From NCBI GenBank assembly GCA_963751245.1, contig CAVVTR010000012.1:307242-371241 (forward strand): a DNA stretch of 64,000 nucleotides, in the 5' to 3' direction. The DNA comes from CAVVTR01 sp963751245 (GTDB lineage: Bacteria > Acidobacteriota > Thermoanaerobaculia > Thermoanaerobaculales > Thermoanaerobaculaceae). Every line of letters starts with the position of its first letter. Within the stretch, counting starts at the first letter, position 1. A program made the translations under genes and the position numbers. Of the stretch, positions 52,054 to 59,290 are shown one piece after another. The notes below the pieces were generated by a model. The model did no database searches and was not told where the DNA came from. It worked only from the letters and a program-made list of their open reading frames with translations.

Positions 52054-54498
52054 ATGGCCCGGGATCCCGTGTGCGGCATGACCGTGGAAGAGGACGGTGC
52101 GCTGCACGCCGAGCACGGGAGCACGACCTACTTCTTCTGCTCGGCGCACTGCCGGGACGCCTTCGCCGCCGATCCCGGCCGCTTCCTGGGCGGCGGTGAC
52201 GCCGCGCCCTCCCACGGCGGCGGGCACGACCGGCCGGCCGCCGCGGGCCACGACCATCCGGGAGCCGGTGGGGGTACCGCGTACACCTGCCCGATGCACC
52301 CGGACGTCCACGAGGACGCGCCGGGCGCGTGCGCCGAGTGCGGCATGGCGCTGGAGCCGGTCGAGGCGCTCGCCCCGAAGACCAGGGTCGAGTACACCTG
52401 CCCGATGCACCCCGAGGTGGTGCGCGACGCGCCGGGAAGCTGCCCCAAGTGCGGCATGGCCCTGGAGCCGCGCACCGTCACCCTGGAGGAGGACGAGAAC
52501 CCCGAGCTGGCCGACATGCGCCGGCGCTTCTGGTTCGCCGCCGCCTTCTCGCTCCCGGTGCTGCTCATCGCCATGCTCGGCCACGTTCCCGGTGCCTCGC
52601 TGACCACGATCGCCTCGGAGAAGGTGTGGACCCTCGTGCAGCTCGTGCTGGCGGCCCCGGTCGTGCTGTGGGCCGGCTGGCCGCTGCTGCAGCGGGGCTG
52701 GCGCTCGCTCGTGACCTGGAACCTGAACATGTTCACGCTCATCGGCATGGGCGTCGTCGTCGCGTTCGGCTACAGCCTCGTCGCGGCGCTCCTCCCCGGC
52801 ATCTTCCCGCCCTCCTTCCGCACGGAGAGCGGCCAGGTCGACGTCTACTTCGAGGCCGCCGCGGTGATCGTCGCCCTCGTCCTGCTCGGGCAGGTCATGG
52901 AGCTCCGCGCCCGCAGCCGCACCTCGGGCGCCATCAAGGCGTTGCTGGGCCTCGCGCCCACCACCGCGCGGCGCATCGAGGCCGACGGCGGAGAGCACGA
53001 CGTGCTCCTGGAGGACGTGCGCCCCGGCGACCGGCTGCGCGTGCGCCCCGGCGAGAAGGTGCCCGTCGACGGCGTGGTCGCCGAGGGCTCGAGCGCCGTC
53101 GACGAGTCCATGGTCACCGGCGAGCCCATCCCGGTGGAGAAGGGGCCGGGCGACCGGGTCATCGGCGCCACGGTCAACGGCACCGGCAGCCTGGTCATGG
53201 AGGCCGAGCGCGTCGGCTCCGAGACCGTGCTCGCCCGGATCGTGCAGATGGTGGCCGAGGCGCAGCGCAGCCGGGCGCCGATCCAGAGGATCGCCGACAG
53301 GGTGGCGTCGGTCTTCGTTCCCGCGGTGGTCGCGGCGGCCGTGCTGACGTTCGTGGTCTGGGCGGTCTGGGGGCCCCGTCCGGCGATGGTGTACGCCATC
53401 GTCAACGCCGTCGCGGTCCTCATCATCGCCTGCCCCTGCGCCCTCGGGCTCGCGACCCCGATGTCGATCATGGTCGCCAGCGGCAAAGGGGCGAGCGCCG
53501 GCGTGCTGTTCAAGAACGCCGAGGCGATCGAGGTGATGCGCCAGGTGGACACCCTCCTGGTCGACAAGACCGGCACGCTCACGGAGGGGAAGCCGCGGCT
53601 CGCCACGGTGGTCGCGGCGGACGGCGACGAGAACGGGCTGCTCCGCCTCGCCGCGGGCCTCGAGCGCGCCAGCGAGCACCCGCTCGCCGCCGCAATCGTC
53701 GGCGGCGCTGAGGACCGCGGCGTCGAGCCGGCCCGGGCGACGGAGTTCGAGTCTCTCACCGGGCGCGGCGTGACCGGCACCGTCGACGGCCGCAGCGTGG
53801 TGCTCGGCAACCGCGCGCTGCTCGAGGAGAAGGGCATCCCGGCCGGCGATCTCGCGGCCAGGGCCGAGGAGCTGCGCCGGGACGGACAGACGGTCATGTT
53901 CGTGGCGGTCGACGGCAGACCGGCCGGGCTGCTGGGCGTCGCGGACCCGATCAAGGAGACCACCCCCGGCGCCATCCGCCGCCTCCACGACGAGGGCCTC
54001 AGGGTGGTCATGCTCACCGGCGACAGCCGCACCACCGCCGAGGCCGTCGCCCGCAAGCTCGGCATCGACGAGGTCGTGCCGGAGGTGCTTCCCGACCAGA
54101 AGGCCGAGGCGGTCAAGCGCTTCCAGCAGGAGGGCCGGATCGTGGCGATGGCCGGCGACGGCATCAACGACGCCCCGGCGCTGGCTCAGGCCGAGGTCGG
54201 CATCGCCATGGGCACCGGTACCGACGTGGCCATGGAGTCGGCGGGGGTCACCCTGGTCCGGGGCGACCTGGGCGGCATCGTCCGCGCCCGGGTGCTGTCC
54301 CGCGCCACCATGCGCAACATCAAGCAGAACCTGTTCTGGGCGTTCGCCTACAACGCCGTCGGCGTACCCGTGGCGGCCGGAGCGCTGTACCCCGTGACCG
54401 GGATCCTGCTCTCGCCCGTCATCGCCGCTGCGGCCATGAGCTTCTCGTCGGTGTCGGTGATCTCCAACGCGCTGCGCCTGCGCCGGCTGAGGCTGTAA
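52054..54498 (+). CDS. Copper/silver P1B-type ATPase with N-terminal YHS and two heavy-metal-binding domains
   Basis: An 814-residue exporter. Residues 1-45 are a YHS domain (ARDPVCGMTVEED, YFFCSAHCRDAF), then a His/Gly-rich linker, then two short heavy-metal-binding domains YTCPMHPDVHEDAPGACAEC and YTCPMHPEVVRDAPGSCPKC, each with a GMALEP tail. The pump core has TGEPIPVEKG, the ion-site motif IIACPCALGLATP, DKTGTLTEG, an HP motif (ASEHPLAAA) and GDGINDAPALAQAE. This order matches SilP/CopA-like Cu+/Ag+ pumps. The start follows GAAGGAG. It is divergent from the Met-rich protein gene; an upstream regulatory site was not identified. Confidence 0.93.
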   Translation: MARDPVCGMTVEEDGALHAEHGSTTYFFCSAHCRDAFAADPGRFLGGGDAAPSHGGGHDRPAAAGHDHPGAGGGTAYTCPMHPDVHEDAPGACAECGMALEPVEALAPKTRVEYTCPMHPEVVRDAPGSCPKCGMALEPRTVTLEEDENPELADMRRRFWFAAAFSLPVLLIAMLGHVPGASLTTIASEKVWTLVQLVLAAPVVLWAGWPLLQRGWRSLVTWNLNMFTLIGMGVVVAFGYSLVAALLPGIFPPSFRTESGQVDVYFEAAAVIVALVLLGQVMELRARSRTSGAIKALLGLAPTTARRIEADGGEHDVLLEDVRPGDRLRVRPGEKVPVDGVVAEGSSAVDESMVTGEPIPVEKGPGDRVIGATVNGTGSLVMEAERVGSETVLARIVQMVAEAQRSRAPIQRIADRVASVFVPAVVAAAVLTFVVWAVWGPRPAMVYAIVNAVAVLIIACPCALGLATPMSIMVASGKGASAGVLFKNAEAIEVMRQVDTLLVDKTGTLTEGKPRLATVVAADGDENGLLRLAAGLERASEHPLAAAIVGGAEDRGVEPARATEFESLTGRGVTGTVDGRSVVLGNRALLEEKGIPAGDLAARAEELRRDGQTVMFVAVDGRPAGLLGVADPIKETTPGAIRRLHDEGLRVVMLTGDSRTTAEAVARKLGIDEVVPEVLPDQKAEAVKRFQQEGRIVAMAGDGINDAPALAQAEVGIAMGTGTDVAMESAGVTLVRGDLGGIVRARVLSRATMRNIKQNLFWAFAYNAVGVPVAAGALYPVTGILLSPVIAAAAMSFSSVSVISNALRLRRLRL

Positions 54499-54553
54499 CG
54501 CCCGGGCCGGGCAGCGGCGGCGCGGGGTGGCGGTTTCACCGGACAATAAGTGA

Positions 54554-54581
54554 TTGACTTTCAGAAGCTTTCGGGTATAAT
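54554..54581 (+). promoter_or_regulatory. Strong sigma-70-type promoter of the RRM gene
   Basis: TTGACT (54554-54559), a 16-nt spacer and TATAAT (54576-54581): a perfect -10 and 5 of 6 at -35, standing out in GC-rich DNA. The predicted start near 54588 leaves a 5' UTR of about 130 nt before the ATG at 54720, long enough for structured control such as cold-shock regulation (inference). Confidence 0.85.
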
Positions 54582-54719
54582 GAAGACCTCTGCCGGTCTC
54601 TGCGCCACCGGGCGCGACACGGCCTCGCCTCCGAACGGCACCTTCCGCGGGTCCGAGGTGGGATCTGAAGTGCGGAAGACAGCCGGTCCTGCTCTCTGCA
54701 GGGCCTTTTGGAGGCAGTC

Positions 54720-54989
54720 ATGACAACGAAGCTCTACGTAGGTGGTCTCAACTTCTCGACGACGGCGGAGGCGCTGCGCGAGCACTTCGCGCCCTACGGC
54801 ACCGTGGTGTCGGCGGCGATCGTCACCGAGCGCGACTCCTCGCGGTCCCGCGGTTTCGGGTTCGTCGAGATGTCCAGCCAGGAAGAGGCCGAGGCGGCCA
54901 TCGCCAAGCTCGACCAGCAGAACCTCGACGGCAAGCAGCTCACCGTCAACGTGGCGCGTTCCAAGATGGAGCGCGCGCCCCGCTCGTAG
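54720..54989 (+). CDS. RNA-binding protein, single RRM
   Basis: An 89-residue cytoplasmic protein made of one RRM: RNP2 is LYVGGL and RNP1 is RGFGFVEM; a short basic tail follows (RSKMERAPRS). Small bacterial RRM proteins of this type (Rbp) are often cold-induced and bind mRNA. The start at 54720 has TTTTGGAGG upstream. It has its own promoter and terminator, so is monocistronic and probably strongly expressed. Confidence 0.93.
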   Translation: MTTKLYVGGLNFSTTAEALREHFAPYGTVVSAAIVTERDSSRSRGFGFVEMSSQEEAEAAIAKLDQQNLDGKQLTVNVARSKMERAPRS

Positions 54990-55012
54990 TCGCTCCCTCG
55001 AACGTTTCACAG

Positions 55013-55050
55013 ACCGGGGTCCCTCGCAGCGGGGGGCCCCGGTTCCTTTT
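55013..55050 (+). terminator. Rho-independent terminator of the RRM gene
   Basis: ACCGGGG, a loop region including further CCC/GGG pairing, CCCCGGT, then TCCTTTT, 24 bp after the stop codon. Confidence 0.8.
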
Positions 55051-55060
55051 CCGGCCCGCC

Positions 55061-55245
55061 TCCCGGGAGGCGGTCGCGCACGGGCTCCGGCCGCGGACTG
55101 CGCCGGCATCCGCCGGGCGGCGTGGATCTCACGAAACGTCCCCGGCGGAGGTTTCGACGCCGCCTGCGGGCCTCCCGCTCACCCCTCCTGCCGGCCGGCG
55201 CCGTCGCGATTCCCGCTTTCGCCGCGATGCGCCCCGTCCTCCTGG
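55061..55245 (+). repeat. Dispersed repeat, copy C (MITE-like, about 185 bp)
   Basis: Same orientation as copy A with conserved blocks GGCTCCGGCCGCGGACTGCG, CATCCGCCGGGCGG, GGAGGTTTCGACGCCGCCTG, CGGGCCTCCCGCTCACC, TGCCGGCCGGCGCCGTCGCG and CCCGCTTTCGCC. Ends: CCGGGAGGCGGTCGCGC and, from the right, CCAGGAGGACGGGGCGC. It lies outside the 38-kb island and is the most diverged copy. Its right end lies within the 3' end of the hydrolase gene on the minus strand. Confidence 0.65.
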
Positions 55246-56108
55246 TGCGCGTGCCCGCGCAGGAAGGCGAGCACCCGCGGACGCAGCTCGGCGTGGTGGG
55301 TGAAGATCGCGACGTGGTCGCCGCCCGCCGCCGCCGCCAGCGCGGCACCGGGGATGCGGGCCGCGAGGACGCGCCCGTGGCGCTCGAACGGCAGGAGGCG
55401 GTCGGCGGTGCCGTGCACCACCAGCGTGGGCACGCGGACGTCCTCCAGGGGGTAGGCGGTGAGGCGGGCGGTCCGCTCGTCGTTCACGGTGCCGTCGATG
55501 CGCGCCGCCATCCGCTCCGAGGTGCCCGCCAGCAACCGGCGCAGCAGCGGCCCCGCGACGGGATCGGCCAGCGTCCTCGCGCGCAGCGCGGGGTCCGGGA
55601 TGGAGGCGCGGGCGCCCCGCTCCGGGTCGCGCGCCGCCCGGCGGCGCAGCCGGGCCTCGAACCACGGACGCCGCGCGAGCAGGCGCAGCACGTGGAACGC
55701 CAGCGGCGGCCGGGCGCCGGTGGGGCCCGCCACGGTGGAGACGAGCACCAGGGCGCGGCAGCGCTCCGGGTGGCGGAGGGCGAAGTGGATCGCCGAGGGC
55801 CCGCCTCCCGACACCGCCATGACGGCGGCCGACGGCACCTCCAGGGCGTCCATGAGCTCCGCGTAGAGGTCGGCCTGCTCGAACGGGGCGCGCCCCGCCG
55901 CCAGGGGCGTGCCCAGGTAGCCGGGGCGGGACGGCGCGAGGATGCGGGAGGCCGGGTCGCCGAGCGCCTCGGCGAGGAGCAGCGACTGGTCCCAGCCGCC
56001 CATGGCGCCGTGGAGCGCCAGGACGGCGGGGCCGGCGCCGGGGAGGTCGACGACCTCGACGGGACCGTGCGGGGTCGGGACGAGGACGGGTGCGGTGGCG
56101 GGGGTCAT
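55179..56108 (-). CDS. Alpha/beta hydrolase with repeat-derived C-terminus
   Basis: A 309-residue hydrolase. The oxyanion region ALHGAMGGWDQS, the nucleophile elbow MAVSGGGPSA (Ser), the acid in VHGTADRLLPFE (Asp) and the catalytic His in GGDHVAIF are all visible. Substrate unknown. Family similarity ends near VLAFLRGH; the last 23 or so residues are encoded by dispersed repeat copy C, which has supplied a new stop. Its ATG overlaps the tetR stop (ATGA at 56108-56105), so the two are coupled and the TetR protein probably controls it. Confidence 0.85.
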   Translation of the reverse strand: MTPATAPVLVPTPHGPVEVVDLPGAGPAVLALHGAMGGWDQSLLLAEALGDPASRILAPSRPGYLGTPLAAGRAPFEQADLYAELMDALEVPSAAVMAVSGGGPSAIHFALRHPERCRALVLVSTVAGPTGARPPLAFHVLRLLARRPWFEARLRRRAARDPERGARASIPDPALRARTLADPVAGPLLRRLLAGTSERMAARIDGTVNDERTARLTAYPLEDVRVPTLVVHGTADRLLPFERHGRVLAARIPGAALAAAAGGDHVAIFTHHAELRPRVLAFLRGHAHQEDGAHRGESGNRDGAGRQEG

Positions 56109-56719
56109 CGGGGGTCCTCCGTGAGGAAGAAGCGGGCGAGCAGGCCCGGGTCGGGGCGGGGGGCGCCGGGGCCGAACGCGGCGCGGTGCATGGCGAGCCC
56201 CTTGATCGTCGCCCAGAACACGACGGCGAGGGCGTCGGGGTCGCCGGGGCGGACCGAGCCGTCGCGCTGCCCGGCGGCGAGGATCCGCGCGACGGCCTGG
56301 TAGGGCACGTCCCGCTGCTCCCGCACGACCGCGGCGGCGCCGGCGGGGACGGACTCGAACAGGCTCGCCTGGGCGGTGAGGATGAACGTGCGGGCGGCGT
56401 CCTCGCCGGCGTCGAAGCCGCGGAGCAGCTCGGCGAGGGCGCGGGCGATCTTCTCGCCGGGCGGGAGCGGCGAGGCCTCCAGCGCCAGCGCCGCGGCGTT
56501 GAGACGCTCGAAGGCGGCGCGGATGAGCTCGGTGTAGATTGCCTCCTTGGAGGCGAAGTAGTGGTAGAGGAGGCCCTGGGAGACGCCGGCCTCCCGGGCG
56601 ATGTCCGCGCTCCGCGTCGCCGCCAGCCCCTTCGACACGAAGAGCCTGAGCGCGCCGGAGAGGATCTGCTCCCGCCGCTCGTCCCGCATCCGCTGGTTCT
56701 GCTCCGCGCTCCTGGTCAT
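56105..56719 (-). CDS. TetR-family repressor
   Basis: A 204-residue regulator. The helix-turn-helix lies at about 18-60: QILSGALRLFVSKGLAATRS and IAREAGVSQGLLYHYFASKE. The C-terminal ligand domain (AFERLNAAALALEASPLPPG onward) is AcrR/TetR_C-like. The start at 56719 has GAGGAGG upstream, and a perfect inverted-repeat operator sits 13 bp upstream of it, so autorepression is expected. It is coupled to the hydrolase gene that follows. Confidence 0.9.
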   Translation of the reverse strand: MTRSAEQNQRMRDERREQILSGALRLFVSKGLAATRSADIAREAGVSQGLLYHYFASKEAIYTELIRAAFERLNAAALALEASPLPPGEKIARALAELLRGFDAGEDAARTFILTAQASLFESVPAGAAAVVREQRDVPYQAVARILAAGQRDGSVRPGDPDALAVVFWATIKGLAMHRAAFGPGAPRPDPGLLARFFLTEDPR

Positions 56720-56731
56720 GGGGCCTCCTCT

Positions 56732-56753
56732 ATTGACTGACCGCTCAGTCAAT
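56732..56753. promoter_or_regulatory. TetR operator
   Basis: ATTGACTGA-CCGC-TCAGTCAAT: perfect 9-bp arms around a 4-bp centre, typical of TetR-family sites. It lies between tetR (minus) and the DUF1697 gene (plus, start 56849) and could control both. Confidence 0.85.
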
Positions 56754-56848
56754 ATACGCGCCCGGCGCCCGCTGTCAAGGGCCGCGGCCGCAGAGGGCAG
56801 ATCCGCGGGCGGCGCCGGGTTGTCGGAGGCGACGGAGACGGAGGGGAC

Positions 56849-57394
56849 ATGCAGGACGTCCTGGTCGCGCTCATCCGCGGCATCAACGTGGGCCGGGCGA
56901 AGCGGGTCGCCATGGCGGAGCTGCGGGCGGTGACCGCCGGGCTCGGCTACACCGGCGTGCGCACCGTGCTCAACAGCGGCAACGTCGTGTTCGGAGCGGA
57001 GGGGACCGCGCCGGAAGCGGCCGCCGCCGCCCTCGCGGAGGCGCTGGCAGCGCGGCTCGGCGTGGCCGCGCGGGTCACGGTGCTCACCGCGGAGGAGCTC
57101 GCCGCCGCCGTCGCTGAAAACCCCCTGCGCGCCCTCGTCACCGACCCTTCGCGGCTGCTCCTCGCCGTACCCTCGCGGGCGGAGGACCTCGGCCGCCTCG
57201 GGCCGGTCGCGGAGCGGGAGTGGGCCCCGGAGGCGGTGGCCCTGGGCGCGCGGGCGGCCTACCTGTGGTGTCCCGCCGGGGTGGCCGAGAGCCCCCTCGT
57301 GGCCGCCGTCGCGCGCACCCTGGGCGAGGGGGTCACGAGCCGGAACTGGTCGACCATGACGAGGCTCGCCGACCTCGCCGCCGCCCAGCGGTAG
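56849..57394 (+). CDS. DUF1697-domain protein
   Basis: A 181-residue cytoplasmic protein; VALIRGINVGRAKRVAMAEL, RTVLNSGNVVFGAEG and the C-terminal TSRNWSTMTRLADL are the DUF1697 signatures. No biochemical role is established for the family. The start has GGAGGGG upstream. It is divergent from tetR across the operator. Confidence 0.88.
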   Translation: MQDVLVALIRGINVGRAKRVAMAELRAVTAGLGYTGVRTVLNSGNVVFGAEGTAPEAAAAALAEALAARLGVAARVTVLTAEELAAAVAENPLRALVTDPSRLLLAVPSRAEDLGRLGPVAEREWAPEAVALGARAAYLWCPAGVAESPLVAAVARTLGEGVTSRNWSTMTRLADLAAAQR

Positions 57395-57427
57395 CGCCGG
57401 CGCGGCGCCGGCGGGGACGCGGAGACG

Positions 57428-59182
57428 CTACGGCGCGGGCGGCGCCTCGACGCCCCGCGCCGTGCCGCAGCGGCGGGGGTCCCCCACGCCGGTCAGGAGC
57501 CCCGTCGCGGGGTCCCGGTAGACCGTGTTCACCGCGCCGTCGGCGGCCACCGTGAGCAGCGGGGAGGGCAGCGGGATCCGCCGGCCCACCGGCAGCCCCC
57601 GGGCGGCGAGGGCGTCCGCCATGGCCTCCGTGACCGGCGGCATCGTCTCCACCGTGACGCCGTTGCTGTCCCCGGCGCACCACATCACCCGCGGCGCCGC
57701 CACCGCCTCGGCGGGGCCCATGCCCCGGTCGACCACGTTGGTGATCACGGCGGCGATGGCCGCGGCGATGCGCGTGCTCGCCGCCGAGCCGAGTACCAGC
57801 AGCGGCCTGCCGTCCTCCAGCACGATGGTGGGCGCCATGTCGGTGGGCATGATGGCGTGGGGGCGCACCGAGCTCTGCTGGCCGGGGTCGTAGGCCTCGA
57901 GGCCGCTGTTGTAGACGAAGCCGAGCCCCCTGGTGATCACCTTGTTGCCGTAGAAGCGGTAGAGGGTTTGGGTCAGCGCCACCGCGTTGCCCCAGCGGTC
58001 GACCACCGAGATCTCCACCGTCTGCCGGTCCGGCGTGGAGAACGACGGCACGGGCTCCAGGGCGTCCGCCGGGAGCGGCTTCCCCGGCACGATGAGCGTG
58101 GCGCGGCGGGCCGCGAAGCTCTTCTCCAGGTTGCGCCGGTCCTGCAGCGCCTCGGGGAGGTTGGGGTCGGCGGTGGCGCGGCGGTTGTCCTCGGTGGCGA
58201 GCCGGCAGGCATCGGCGAAGACCTGCAGGCGGTCCGCCGAGTCCTCGCGCAGCAGCGTCTCGGGGAAGCGCTCGAGGATGTTGAGGGCCTCGATCACGGC
58301 GCCCCCGCCGCCGGGCGAGGGGAACGACAGCACCTCGCGCCCGCGGTAGGTGCCCTGGACGGGCCGGCGCACGGGGATGCGCAGCATCTCCAGGTCCTTC
58401 CGGCGGATGTACCCCCCGCGCCGGATCATGTCGGCCTCGATCTCGTCCGCGATGGAGCCCCGGTAGAACTCCGCCGCGCCCCCCGCCGCGATGCGCCTCA
58501 GCGTGCGCGCCAGGTCGGGGCGCACGATCCGGTAGCCCACCGGGGGAAGCCTGGTCCCCTTGCGCAGGATGATCCAGCGCAGCACGTCGCTCGACAGCAC
58601 GTCCTCGAAGTACTGCGTCGCCACCGCCCGCTGGAACTGCGTCGTGGCGTAGCCGTTCTCGGCGATGGCGATGGAGGGGGCGAGGAGGTCGGCGAGGCTC
58701 ATGGTGCCGAACGCCTCCCGCCCCGCGTCAAGGGCCGCCAGGGTCGCCGGCACCGCCGCCATCTGCGCCGCCGCCACCACGCCCTTGGCCCGCAGGGAGA
58801 TGAGCTCCTCGCGGTCGATGGCGAGGGGGAACGGCGTCGACCCGTCGATGGCCGCCGTGCGCCCGTCCGCCATGTGCACCAGGATGTACGTGCCGCCGCC
58901 GAGCCCCGAGTCCCCGGGGTCCGCCACCCCCAGCGCCAGCGCCACCGCCACCGCCGCGTCCATGGCGTTGCCGCCGGCGGCGAGCACGTCCCGCCCGGCG
59001 CTGGTCGCCTCGGGCGCCGAGGCCGCCACCATCCCCAGCGACGACACCGCCACGTCGGGCGTCAGCGCCCGCACCGTGTCTTCGTCGTCCTTGGCGCGCG
59101 TCCCCGCGCACCCCGCGCTCCCCACCGCCACCGCCAGGAGGAGCACCGCCGTACGCCGCGAAAAACAGTCCAGAACGCGCAT
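57428..59182 (-). CDS. Gamma-glutamyltransferase-like lipoprotein, paralogue 1
   Basis: A 584-residue Ntn-hydrolase precursor with lipobox (VGSAGC). GGNAMDAAVAVALALGVADP and SFPSPGGGGAVIEALNILER are GGT signatures, and RQTVEISVVDRWGNAVALTQ contains the autocatalytic Thr. Residues that bind gamma-glutamate in E. coli GGT appear replaced: IDGSTPFP in place of the FRExAP-type Arg motif, TDMAPTI in place of SSMSPTI, GSAAS in place of GSPGG. A secreted acylase or peptidase of other specificity is therefore plausible. It lies 108 bp downstream of its paralogue on the same strand. Confidence 0.85.
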   Translation of the reverse strand: MRVLDCFSRRTAVLLLAVAVGSAGCAGTRAKDDEDTVRALTPDVAVSSLGMVAASAPEATSAGRDVLAAGGNAMDAAVAVALALGVADPGDSGLGGGTYILVHMADGRTAAIDGSTPFPLAIDREELISLRAKGVVAAAQMAAVPATLAALDAGREAFGTMSLADLLAPSIAIAENGYATTQFQRAVATQYFEDVLSSDVLRWIILRKGTRLPPVGYRIVRPDLARTLRRIAAGGAAEFYRGSIADEIEADMIRRGGYIRRKDLEMLRIPVRRPVQGTYRGREVLSFPSPGGGGAVIEALNILERFPETLLREDSADRLQVFADACRLATEDNRRATADPNLPEALQDRRNLEKSFAARRATLIVPGKPLPADALEPVPSFSTPDRQTVEISVVDRWGNAVALTQTLYRFYGNKVITRGLGFVYNSGLEAYDPGQQSSVRPHAIMPTDMAPTIVLEDGRPLLVLGSAASTRIAAAIAAVITNVVDRGMGPAEAVAAPRVMWCAGDSNGVTVETMPPVTEAMADALAARGLPVGRRIPLPSPLLTVAADGAVNTVYRDPATGLLTGVGDPRRCGTARGVEAPPAP

Positions 59183-59290
59183 CGCCGGATGCTAGCACGC
59201 CGTGCCCGCACGCCCCGCCGCCGGCGCCCGATGACGTCTCCTCCGCGCCGCTCGGGGGAGGGGGCCCTGCCCGGCGTCCCACGCGTCCGG

